Below the pieces are notes generated by a model, which saw only the letters and a list, made by a program, of their open reading frames with translations, was not told where the DNA came from and did not search any database. A stretch of DNA of 36,578 nucleotides from NCBI RefSeq assembly GCF_001186125.1, contig NW_014040475.1, forward strand, positions 14,771 to 51,348, given 5' to 3'. Source of the stretch: Sphaeroforma arctica JP610 (lineage: Eukaryota; Opisthokonta; Ichthyosporea; Ichthyophonida). Made by a program: the position numbers and the translations under genes. Within the stretch, counting starts at the first letter, position 1, and each line of letters opens with the position of its first letter. Positions 1-8,863 of the stretch are shown in pieces.

Positions 1-345
1 CTAAACAAGCAAGAATAGCCAAGGACTACACGAAGTACAGCCAATTCGAGCAGAATCACCAAAACATGTGCATGGATTTAGAAAGAAATAATCAAGATTA
101 CAGTTGAGTACATACTTTATTCCTATGAGGGCTTGAGATGTGATCACATCGAAGCACACACCCGAGGCATCAATCTTAAAACCGTAATTTCTTATGGGCT
201 GTAAGACTAGTTAATAAGCAGGAATGGTCAAAAATTACAGGAATAAAACAGAACATGCGATTAGCATGACACCTGATTTAACAGAAATTTAAAGAAGGAC
301 ATACCAAGGGCCCATAAATTGGACAGTGAAGACAAAAGAAAAAGA
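1..345. repeat. inverted copy of 33250-33640
   Basis: Read on the minus strand, this stretch matches 33250-33640 closely, with shared blocks such as GATTGATGCCTCGGGTGTGT and GGGCCCTTGG and the same order of blocks throughout. By eye identity is about 85-90% over the best 280 bases. It has no credible coding content. It is probably leader or LTR-flanking DNA of an unidentified retroelement family, one copy at each end of the window in opposite orientation. Confidence 0.75.
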
Positions 346-1227
346 AAGTGTGCAACAGACTAAAGATGTCAGTAACTAAAATAACATTGAAAGACAAAAA
401 ATTGCACATCGTAATCAAGGGATAAAAAAAGTACTAAGGCTAACTGAATAGACAAAACGGCCACACAGGCAGACAACGCAAACAATATAACCGCAAACTA
501 AGACAGCGGGTTTTAGGGTTTTAGGGTTTAGTTGCAACAGCGAGAAACAGCCACACAAGTACACAAATCCTAGTGCACACATACGATCTTGCTAAGAGAC
601 AGAGTGAGACCTTGAAAGGGTGGTAATAGGACCGAGCATGTAAGGGTCACATACCACAACCGTATATACACATACACATTTAGCAAGTTGCTAAAACACA
701 CAGTTTCGAACTTCACGGGTGACGTCATAAAAGCGAACATCCAGTGAAAATCGCATATGAGAAAATATTTCCACATATGACAGAATAGGCACAAGTATTC
801 CCACACGTGACTAAATAAGCTTAACAACAAACACCAAACATACCTTTACAAACACAGGAAGGAACGCAACAAGCCACCGCGCAACACGGGACGGTGAACA
901 CTCCCCACGGAAGTGCAGCAAAGCGTGATAACAACAAAGGTACGTAAAATAAATCGAATTTTTATTGATCTTTACAGAAGTTACCAGCGTAGACAAGGCA
1001 GGTGAAGCGCTCATTCGCAGTAAATATAGCACAAGTTTTTACTGATAACCAGTGAAACACACACACCAACACAGTCAACTCAAAAGGCCATTTTCAACTA
1101 GAGCAGGCGTGTGTGGTGGTGCCGGGGGTGGCACAGGCGCAGATGGTGCTGGTGACAGACCAGTATGGGGGACAAACCCAGTCAGTGGTTCAAGCCAACC
1201 ACCACCGGGTGGAGTGCCCATACAGAC
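346..1227. other. A-rich DNA without a recognisable gene
   Basis: The plus strand is rich in A and C and resembles the leader of element A1. Reading frames here are short and carry no recognisable motif. The glycine- and proline-rich frame near 1052-1227 runs straight into the LTR that follows, so it is not convincing as a gene. The only structured item is the telomere-like tract at 507-530. Confidence 0.6.
507..530 (+). repeat. interstitial telomere-like tract
   Basis: GGG is followed by two TTTTAGGG-like units and a TTTAG unit. These match plant/algal-type telomere repeats (TTTAGGG and its TTTTAGGG variant). Only about 24 bases are present, so chance or a retroelement motif cannot be excluded. 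A second, longer tract lies at 6583-6618. Confidence 0.55.
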
Positions 1228-1553
1228 TGTAGCATCTAGGGACCAGATTATCAAAGAGCCTATCCAAATCCCAAATCCCAGAATAATCAATTACTGAGTT
1301 TTGGAATTAGGATTGGAATATTTCTGATATTGGAGTCATCAGAAATACTAGCGGTAGAACCGGTAAGATATACCGGGACTCTTGCGTGTGAGAGAAACAC
1401 TCAAGTAAATCCTGAGTCTAGGGAAAACACAAATAAAAACTCAGTTCGGTTATCTCAGACTGTGGAATTTTCCTAGCTGAGATAACCGTACTTGAGAAGA
1501 GATCTATTGTATCCTATTGTCAAGTACCTTTCAGCTACTCTCCATACTCTACA
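1228..1553 (+). repeat. family-A LTR, 5' LTR of A3
   Basis: It starts TGTAGCATC and ends CTCTACA, as in the A1 LTRs (25360-25692 and 7724-9631). The start is set by A1 and A2, where a purine tract stands just before TGTAGCATC. It contains a perfect 12-bp inverted repeat (1447-1458 with 1477-1488, 18-base loop) at the place where A1's LTR has a different but also pairing stem. Confidence 0.85.
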
Positions 1554-1579
1554 AGGCATCAGCCATGCGTCTAGAAATA

Positions 1580-2420
1580 AACAAAAGCATTTGTCAAAGT
1601 ACGTTTGTAGCCAAATTAGAACAAACGGCACCAGTAAACATTGCGAGTCTACACAAGATGAGAGTAGGTATTCGCGACGAACGTCGCATGCCAAATGTAG
1701 ACGCAGAACTTAGAGATAAGATCAAGCTATCAATAAGAGCGGCGACGATGAGGAGGATGGATTATTCAAAACAGTCAGTAGATTAGCGAGCTAGAGCTCA
1801 TGTATTCCCGCTTAAGTGATAGGATTAATGAACCTGCACTATCGAAACTACTTAAGACCTCAAATTTCCAAAGTTACCAAGAGACAGTTACTTCAAAATG
1901 GAGAATTGTGAAGACAATATAGAGTTTACTACGCAATGCAGAGACCAATTCTTAGTCAAATCTATGCCACTATATCAGAATCCCGCGCTAGTGAGATATC
2001 TATTAGATTCCACTGGCGCAACTGAGAAGACCAAGGGGTTACTCAATGAGATACAAGAGTCAGAAACGCAAATCACAAAGCACTACACTAAACCAGATCA
2101 ATTTAATATGATTATTATTGATAGAGTCAGACATCAGCCAGTAGACTTATCTGTTAATGAAGTTTCTCAACGACATGGAGAACAAGGCACTGAATGTAGA
2201 GGTACGCACAGGGAGGTTGCATAGAACAATGCAAGTGTTAGAGGAGCGTTACCGAAACACGGACAAAGAGCCCATACACACGCAAATCCTCAAAGTAGCA
2301 AGATATCAGCCACTCCTGTATTATGGACAGCAGGAGAAAGTGGACGCCATCACTAAAGTGGACAAACTGCCTGATGAAAGTGACGTGCACATATTAGATA
2401 AACCATTCTCTTACTGAAGC
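1580..2420 (+). pseudogene. gag remains of A3
   Basis: Open pieces at 1517-1786, 1898-2224 and 2157-2417 resemble A1 gag pieces at 19055-19321, 19418-19681 and 19706-19897 in order and spacing. Shared features include a DxIEF block, a NxxIID block and NVEVRxxRL. In family terms this is the structural protein region that would assemble virus-like particles. No zinc finger is left in this copy. It is a fossil with several breaks and is not expected to be expressed. Confidence 0.65.
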
Positions 2421-2604
2421 AACCATAAGAGCAGCAGCCAAGGTAGAGGCAGATTGCATGCACAGAGAGCGCAAGAGATACAAATCTTACGCGGCCACTG
2501 TAGTCAAATACGCAAAGATACCAAGTATCTCAACGTACTCCCCTCTTACAAGGGGTATTTTGTACTTTTATTGAATAACAAAGAACCATTGTTTCTATTA
2601 TTTG

Positions 2605-2789
2605 TGTTGGAACATATATTTGCTAAAGAAGTAAGTTTACTATCATATTACATATTAGCTATATAGTATAATAACTGCCATGTGCCTTTTTAAGATACTA
2701 TTTTTAATTATTCGGCCAAAATATAAGCCGTAATATATTTTGGCCTTATAGCGTTTTGAGGGTTTGAGTCTTATATATTCGTCTTAACG
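2605..2789 (-). repeat. LTR of F (3' LTR in element orientation)
   Basis: It is a direct repeat of 3942-4129. It begins TGTTGGAACATAT on the plus strand and ends where the second copy reads CGTCTCAACA. It includes the shared core GGCCAAAATATAAGCCGTA. Confidence 0.85.
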
Positions 2790-3244
2790 CCCTGGAAGCG
2801 AAAGGACAGTGTGTATACGTAGTTGTATATGTGTTGAGTGCTCTACTAGGGTAGTGGTAACAACATGTAGGCTTGCTCTCCTCAGACTGCATTGAGGCTG
2901 GAATAATTGTAAAAGGAAGAGTAAAAAGGGGGTGGCGGGGCGACGGGCTGGGGCTTCATAGGGTGGTGGCAGCGAATCGGATAAATATCAGAGGGTTCGT
3001 GGTGGCGGCTGGAGCCGAAAACGCTGGGGGGGGGAGGGGGCGAGCGTGAGCTGGGAAGACGACAGAGAAGGGGGAGGAGTCTAAGTGATGGTCGACCAGT
3101 CGGGGTTTGTGCACGTTGTATGTGTATGTGTAGAGACACGTTGGTGTAGCGATTTTACGGCTTAAGGGGGGGGTCCGGAGAGTATGTAGGGCAGGTGTCT
3201 AGATGGGTAGGAGGGCAGATAGAGCCAGGAGGGAGGTGGATGGA

Positions 3245-3763
3245 TCAAGGCAGGACGGATTGCGGTGAACATCGATCGGGTGGAACTCTCTTGACGATAT
3301 AGGATGCATAGCGAAGGTAGCATACGCGGTAGAGTGTGTTGGTAATGTGTGTATGGTTGTTGTCGGGCGTGTGAGCTAGTGCTGCAACAAGCGACGGTTG
3401 ATAAGGGTATGGGGATGGCGGTGAGTGTGATATGTGTATGTTAAAAATACGGTTGAGGTCAGATTGTGCATCGGTGGTGGCTTTCTGATAGTTGTTGCGG
3501 TCGGTGATAGCGGTGATTGCATCAAGTTCTGAGAATGCGGCATGTGCGCCTAAGTATATGGCGGTGTCGTTGACGTGAGGGTTGTCGTTGGTGTGAAGAA
3601 CGGCAGAGAGGATGGTGCGGACAAGTTGAATGAGGTTGTTGGCGTGGGAGATATTGCTGTATGGCTGGAGTGTTGGGAAGATATCGCGTTGAATGCGTTG
3701 GGCGCTATCGAAGGAGGAGAATGTAGTGGTGGGGATTTGGCTCGTGGGTGGAGGGACTCGCAT
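3245..3763 (-). CDS. unrecognised 172-aa frame inside F
   Basis: This is the longest open frame of F, on the strand predicted by its primer site and about 180 bases downstream of it. The protein is rich in N, H, T and P, with a proline/serine-rich start and a stretch near residues 20-110 that could be helical (HANNLIQLVRTIL). It has no zinc knuckle, no protease motif and no match I recognise. A gag-like role is a guess from position only. Part of the same DNA (3451-3540) is repeated at 4468-4553. Confidence 0.4.
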   Translation of the reverse strand: MRVPPPTSQIPTTTFSSFDSAQRIQRDIFPTLQPYSNISHANNLIQLVRTILSAVLHTNDNPHVNDTAIYLGAHAAFSELDAITAITDRNNYQKATTDAQSDLNRIFNIHISHSPPSPYPYQPSLVAALAHTPDNNHTHITNTLYRVCYLRYASYIVKRVPPDRCSPQSVLP

Positions 3764-3929
3764 GGTGATAGTGAATCAGAGACCAGAATGTCGATCAGAA
3801 GATCAGGTGGTGAGATCAGAGATCAGAATGTCAATCAAAGGATCAAGGGTGGGGAGATCAGAAGGCAGAAGCTCGGGTGGAAATCTAAGAGATATATATA
3901 GGGTATATATAAAGAAATATATTCGATAT

Positions 3930-3941
3930 AGGCCCGTAACC
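3930..3941 (-). promoter_or_regulatory. putative primer-binding site of F (initiator tRNA-Met half)
   Basis: Read on the minus strand, the bases right after the LTR are GGTTACGGGCCT. The complement, AGGCCCGTAACC, differs by one base from the anticodon arm of animal and fungal initiator tRNA-Met (GGGCCCATAACC). Copia-type elements are known to prime from a cleaved half of that tRNA. The position directly at the LTR edge and the fit to the coding strand support the call. Confidence 0.65.
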
Positions 3942-4129
3942 TGTTGGAACATATTTTAGCTAAAAAAAAGTATGTTTATTATCATATTACATATTGGCTA
4001 TATAATAAAATAACTGCCGTGTGCCTTTTTTAAGATATTTTTACAATTATTCGGCCAAAATATAAGCCGTATTATATTTTGGGCCTTATAGGGTCTTTAG
4101 GGTTTGAGTCTTATAAATTCGTCTCAACA
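3942..4129 (-). repeat. LTR of F (5' LTR in element orientation)
   Basis: It is a direct repeat of 2605-2789 with short inverted ends, TGTTG and CAACA. The right edge abuts the target duplication ATTTG at 4130-4134. Confidence 0.85.
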
Positions 4130-4467
4130 ATTTGACATGTGTATAAATGACATAAACCCTTAACTGGGTTTATGTCATTTCTCAAAATAGACCTTAAATT
4201 ACCTAAATAACCTGCATTCACCCTCAGAGAGCTACAGCATTGTCTGATATTTAACCTCAGAAAGTTAGAGGGCTCGATTATTGATAACCACGCGAGCAAG
4301 GTCGGTAAGGTATAAGAAAGAAAAAATAATAAAAATAATAACAATACATAACCATGATTGTTGCACCGCTTCTCGTCGGCGCTTGCGGGAGCGTGTTTGT
4401 GTATCCTTATGGTATGCTACGATGTCATTAGCCTCGTCAAACGCCTCTGCCGTTCATGTCGAATATG

Positions 4468-4553
4468 GGTGAGGTCAGATTGTGCATCGGTGGTGGCTTT
4501 GTGATAGTTGTTGCGGTAGGTGATAGCGGTGTTTGCATCGTTCTGAGAATGCG
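4468..4553. repeat. stray copy of an internal segment of F (3451-3540)
   Basis: About 86 bases match 3451-3540 with few differences, including GAGGTCAGATTGTGCATCGG followed by GGTGGCTTT. It lies between the G2 fragment and the A2 LTR. It shows that a second F copy, or a piece of one, once lay here. Confidence 0.75.
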
Positions 4554-4554
4554 T

Positions 4555-4733
4555 ACTTAAGTGTTTCTCTCACACGCGGGAGTCCCGGTATAGCTTACCG
4601 CTTCTACCGGTAATATTTCTGATAACTCTAATATCAGAAATATTCTAATCCTAATTCCAAAACTCAGTAATTGATTATTCTGGGTTTCGGGGTTTGGATT
4701 GGCTTTTTGTTATTCTGGTCCCTAGATGCTACA
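4555..4733 (-). repeat. partial family-A LTR, 3' LTR of A2
   Basis: The reverse complement matches the first ~180 bp of the A1 LTR, from TGTAGCATC (4733) through the shared block CCCGCGTGTGAGAGAAACAC. A G-rich purine tract stands just before it in element orientation, which marks the true LTR start. Confidence 0.8.
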
Positions 4734-5440
4734 GCCCCCCCAACTTTATACTTCTGAGCCTGCGTAGGAGTCGAAAGTGACATCTTACAGTACTAGATTA
4801 TCTAGAGGTTGGTGTTTGTATACAGGAAATAATTGTCCCTTAGGGAGCATAAGATGAAAAAGCTGCCACCAATATATATTACATATTACCGATTAATTAA
4901 ATTTATACTATAACAGGAGTCCTCTACCACGCTCATCGTCGTCAGTCTTGACCGGTGCTCTCGATTGATCTCAACTTGGCGTAGGAAAACGCATCTCAAC
5001 GGTGGCTCTACAGCCGAATCTCTGGTCCTTGTCCCTCTGGTATGTGGGGGGATCATGCTTCTAGGCGAGAAAAGTGGGAGTGTCCTGTGGTGTCAGTGAG
5101 ACTTGCTTAGGTCCCCCGCTTCGTGCGCTGTCTGTGGCTCGCTGATTTTTCATCAGTGCTCGTCGTCGCTGGCTTCTTTGGCCTTGACTGCCTTCTTTTA
5201 CGTCTACGGCGTTGACGGTATGTTGTAATGACAGCAGTATCTGCGATGTCTGATTCATGCGTCCAGGTACGCTCACCATCTGTCCATTGCAGTAGGTCCT
5301 CTTGTGATCCATCACCTCGGATGGATGGCCTGTCGTCGACTATCGAAGAGAACTGAGTCTCTTCGTTTGGTTGAGCGTGATTGTTGGAAGTAAATGCTTC
5401 CGGAGCACTAGCCCTTTTTACGAGGCCAAGTAGCTCATCA

Positions 5441-6213
5441 TGTAATAGACGGGCCTCTACATTAGACTCTATATTATAACCGTACTCTTAAGCAGTACGT
5501 ATATTAAAAACGTACTCTTATTAGTACAAGGAACTTAAGTTTCCTAAATAGTTTTTAATGGTTTTATTTATTAATACCTTATCCATTTTTCATATCAGAT
5601 ATTTGGACGAGGCCATTAAAAGGCCCCAGTAAAATACCAAACATAAGATTTGGTCTATTTCTATGAATAGAACTATATTTACTTTCCAAATCTATTTATA
5701 TCTGAATACTTCGGTAGCGAGATGGCTCAACCGAATATAGGTTTCTAGGGACTATTAAAGTTACCTAGTTTATCCTCCGATCAGCCAACCAGATGTGCCA
5801 GTCTGATGAAGGCTAAGTCGGTAATTCTTGATAAGTGGCAAGTTATTGGTTAATGCAATAACTAAGGACATCAAGAGTATTTTTCTTTGTTCTTTTATTT
5901 TATATTTTTCTAAAGATAGGATTTTATGAGTCTCTCGGATTCGCTCCAACGAAACATATCATATTTTCTAATAAAGCGATAACGAAACACTAAATACAAT
6001 CCCTTCGGCGAAAACAGTACTGAGAGGATTATATATATTCAATGTCTCAGCCTCACAATCCCTCAGAGTATTGCAGTTTTCACGAGGCATACCTAACTTT
6101 ACTAAAAGTCTCATTTCGTTTATTTACTTTGAAATTTTCACGATACTTAGAATTTACCTACGCGTTTATTTACTCTAAGGCGTTAATATCGCCTTGATAG
6201 ACCTAATCTTACA
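5441..6213 (+). mobile_element. B2: solo LTR of family B, 773 bp
   Basis: It begins TGTAATAGACGGGCCTC and ends ATCTTACA. It matches 10749-11539 along its whole length and lies in the same orientation. ATCA flanks it on both sides (5437-5440, 6214-6217), and the A2 sequence continues across, so this is a clean 4-bp target duplication. No internal region is present, as expected after recombination between two LTRs. Confidence 0.9.
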
Positions 6214-6582
6214 ATCAGTGATCGAGTCAGGATATTCGGGGGCTTTAGTTCCATCAAGGTTACAGACAAAATACCCGTTGCCCTCCCTGCATACTATTTT
6301 GTATGGTTCGCCATTTGGTGCTGTTAACTTGTTCATTTCACCTTGATAGCGAACCATGACAAGGTCCCCTTCCTGGAAGTTTACATACTTCTTTTGGTAT
6401 TTTCGATCGTATGCTGCGCGCATCTTTTCTTGATACTGTGCAACATTAATATCTAATTGTGACCTGATGGCTTCTTCTAGATTTTTCTGTCGCTCTTCCC
6501 AAAATACTGTTGTACTGGGCGCGGTCACTGGCTCATTGTAGTCCGTGAGTTGATTCTGTCTGCGACCAAGGTACACATTAAA

Positions 6583-6618
6583 GGGGGGGGGTTTTAGGGT
6601 TTTAGGGTTTAGGGTTTT
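6583..6618 (+). repeat. interstitial telomere-like tract inside A2
   Basis: A run of nine G is followed by TTTTAGGG, TTTTAGGG, TTTAGGG and TTTT. This is about four telomere-type units in a 36-base tract at an internal junction of A2, and the matching region of A1 has nothing like it. It could be filler captured during break repair or true telomerase addition. Polymorphic retroelement sequence is a weaker alternative. Confidence 0.7.
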
Positions 6619-7742
6619 AAGTATGGAGACTTAGCTCCTATCTTTGCTACTAATGTGACGCCCCATGGGGTCTTGCCACAAGCCTTCTTGCCTTCTTTGA
6701 GGAAAGTATTGTTTGTGTTTTCTACTAGCATCGGGTCTTCTTCTAGTAAGGACAAGAACTTTCGAAACCACGATTTATTGGGGTAGTAGGGTAGACATAT
6801 TGTGATGCTGGTTGCCTCGTCAATGACTTTGTCAGGACATCAGGTATGAGTTCCCCTGGTGGATTCGCCCATGCATTCCCTTCCTGCGCCCACTTTTGTT
6901 ATAGCGCATCCTGTTCTTTGGTGTAGTATTTATCTGTGTGTGCATTGTGTGCCGATTCAAACAGATCTACTGTGAACTTCCCAAACCGTCGTTCCGCTTC
7001 TTGGTAGAATCTGGGATGTAACATCCAGTCTATAGCTGATATGGTTATGGGCATGTTCGTTTCCAATATGGTGTACTCTTGGCTATTATGTGTTGCCTCA
7101 TTCGCCATATGTAATACCTTTAACTCTTTAATACTGAAAGTATCTTCATGGAGAGGCGACAACATGTCTGCCATCTGGTTGTCCTTGCCTGGGACATGTA
7201 TGACGGAGAAATGGTGGTGGAACGTTTCTGCTATTCATTTGGCTAGCATTGGGTATAACGTCTGTCGACTGTTCATTTGCATAAACACTTTATGATCCGT
7301 TCACAGTGTTATGTCCCCCCCCTTTGATGTATTCGGAGAAATGTTCCAGGCTGTATACCAGTGCTAGTAGCTCTTTGGTATTTGTGCCATAGCGTTGTTG
7401 TGCTGGATTCAAGCCTTTTGAGAAGTAAAGAATGTCTCTTCTAATCCATCGATGACTTGAAATAAACACCCTCCTATGCCATAGTCACTAGCATCATTCA
7501 TTATTTGAAACGGTACCCTATCGACAGGGTATGCTAACGTCGCTGAACAGGCGATGGCTTCCTTGAGTTCTTCCCACTTATTTATTAGTTCCGGAGTCCA
7601 TAACATGGATATGTTCTGGTTCGTTTTTCCTTTCATTAGGTTCCGAAAGTGTTTCGTTGTGTGAGCAAAGTTAGGGGCATGGTCTCGCATGTTGTTTGCT
7701 AGTCCCACTGCTTTGCCTTTTTGTGTAGCATCCAAGGTAACA

Positions 7743-7781
7743 ACTTATTAGGTCCGACACGCTAACAACTTATCAGGTCAC
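7743..7781 (+). promoter_or_regulatory. doubled primer-binding-like site of D1
   Basis: ACTTATTAGGTCCG (7743-7756) and ACTTATCAGGTCAC (7768-7781) each follow an LTR-end-like TAACA. The first is identical over 14 bases to the bases next to the LTR of K (minus strand, 31154-31141). The complement contains CTAATAA, or CTGATAA in the second copy, like the anticodon loops of Ile tRNAs. This suggests priming from a tRNA half. Confidence 0.5.
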
Positions 7782-7814
7782 TCTACTCTCGAGCTACCAA
7801 CCTATACTACTCCA

Positions 7815-8018
7815 ACCCGGCCAGCCAGCCAGCCAGTTAGCTCAGCCAGCCCAGCTCAGCCCAGCCCAGCTCAGCTCAGCCCAGCTCAGCTCAGCTCAGC
7901 CCAGCCCAGCCCAGCCCAGCTCAGCCCAGCCCAGCCGAGGCAGATAGCCCTAATCCCTGAGCCCCTAAGTCCTGAGCCCTGAGCTCTGAGCCCTGAGCTC
8001 TGAGCCCTGAGCCCTGGG
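7815..8018 (+). repeat. low-complexity CAGCC/CAGCT and CCTGAG arrays in D1
   Basis: About 120 bases of CAGCC, CAGCT and CAGCTCAG units are followed by about 70 bases of CCTGAGC / TCTGAGC units. Such slippage-prone DNA has no coding potential and differs sharply in composition from its neighbours. Confidence 0.85.
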
Positions 8019-8619
8019 TCCGCCTACTTTGTAGAGAGCCTCAGAGTCTACTGTCTCTCGGTGTCTCCGACTCTTCCGCTTCGACAGCATCGATTACTCT
8101 ATCTTGAATTTTCGTCGCCTGGAGTATTTTTGGTCCCGTCGACCCGTAGCAAGCTGAGCAGCCCTGCACCATTTTTTTTTCTCCTGGACCAATCATCAAT
8201 CGAGATATGTTTATTTATGTTTATTTATTTTTTGCGCGAAAAACAATTCGTCGTTTTTTGACTTGCTAGAATTTTGGGATTTTTTTTTTTGGCTCCTTTT
8301 GTAGAAAAAATTGCATCCCGATTTTTTGAGATATTCGTCACCAGTCTTCGTAGCTTCAGCAGCTAGCGAATTTACGACATCGACCAAACAACAACAAATA
8401 CGACACTGCTATGCCACAACGCAGACGGGAGTTGTCCCCCAGCACCCAAGCCACAGTCGACACTCGACACTCGACACCGCTTCTGAAAGCAAATGTTTTT
8501 CAAGAAAATCTCATGAGTAAATTTACCTGCGACATTGTGATGCCTGTCCCCGTACAGAAGATTATCCACGCCCTGTCGTGAAGCCTGTCACTATACAGGA
8601 GATTGTCTACTCTTCAGAA

Positions 8620-8765
8620 AGTCAACGTTTTCGGCAATTTCATCGAGTCAACAGTCCCAACGAGTCAACGTTTTCATCAATTTTCATCGAGTCTATACTC
8701 AACAGCTCCAATTCGTCAACGTTTTCGACAAATATCCATCTGTTTGTTCAACGTTTTTCGCCCAA
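8620..8765 (+). repeat. degenerate tandem repeat with GTCAACGTTTTC core
   Basis: GTCAACGTTTTC recurs at spacings of about 35-50 bases (near 8621, 8662, 8716 and, as AACGTTTTTC, 8749). Each of the first two copies is followed by CAATTT.CATCGAGTC. The array lies in the non-coding middle of D1. Confidence 0.7.
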
Positions 8766-8846
8766 CCCAACTACAGAAGTGTCAGAGTTAACAATTTCAC
8801 AATCTAGGTTTTCAGCCTTCAGCTTTCAGCCCTTGATTGTAAAATT

Positions 8847-8862
8847 GAAGGGGAGTGAGAGA
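8847..8862 (+). promoter_or_regulatory. polypurine tract of D1
   Basis: GAAGGGGAGTGAGAGA lies one base before the LTR start TGCAATAG. In LTR elements such a tract primes plus-strand DNA synthesis. It fixes the orientation of D1 as plus. Confidence 0.75.
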
Positions 8863-8863
8863 C

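Larger units (their letters stand above)
1228..2498 (+). mobile_element. A3: 5' end of a family-A chromovirus (fossil)
   Basis: This is a complete family-A LTR (1228-1553) followed by a region whose translated pieces resemble the gag of A1 (19055-19897), for example the shared block NVEVR..RL.RTM. The element stops where the minus-strand G2 LTR begins at 2499, so pol and the 3' LTR are absent. It is broken, with several breaks in the remaining gag. It is a third independent copy of the family in this window. Confidence 0.8.
2605..4129 (-). mobile_element. F: short LTR retroelement with exact 5-bp target duplication
   Basis: Two direct repeats of 185 and 188 bp (2605-2789, 3942-4129), each TGTTG...CAACA-like, bound a 1,525-bp element. 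ATTTG occurs on both sides (2600-2604 and 4130-4134), and the G2 LTR continues across the insertion. Orientation is minus: after the right-hand LTR, read leftwards, comes GGTTACGGGCCT, a copia-type primer site, and the longest frame is on the same strand. There is no room for pol, so it is non-autonomous (TRIM- or LARD-like). The LTRs differ by roughly 12% by eye, so it is old, though its ends are whole. Confidence 0.88.
2499..4465 (-). mobile_element. G2: 3' end of a family-G chromovirus (fossil)
   Basis: On the minus strand, 4455-4343 is about 90% identical to the end of the G1 chromodomain region (33110-33226), with the same basic C-terminal tail. An LTR of about 315 bp follows (4343 down to 2499), starting TGTTATTATT and ending GACTACA. 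The 3' part of the same LTR reappears on the plus strand at 26680-26864, in front of G1. Element F sits inside this LTR. Only the last part of the element is present. Confidence 0.8.
4555..7723 (-). mobile_element. A2: 3' part of an older family-A chromovirus (fossil)
   Basis: Minus-strand relatives of A1 parts occur in element order reading leftwards: RNase H (7723-7200), the methyltransferase-like block (7100-6840, with NPPG in place of NPPW), integrase C-terminal region (6576-6218), chromodomain-like region (about 5300-5180), purine tract and a partial LTR (4733-4555). Solo LTR B2 interrupts it. It is clearly broken, with more than five breaks. It carries an empty site for insert X at 6650-6659. 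Confidence 0.8.

Noticed and set aside
1052-1297. Glycine- and proline-rich 81-codon frame as a host gene
   Set aside because: It runs through the LTR start at 1228, has no known motif, and a reverse frame covers the same DNA equally well.
4530-4560. Stem-like GTTCTGAGAATGCG as a regulatory site
   Set aside because: It is just the end of the F-derived fragment repeated from 3530-3540.
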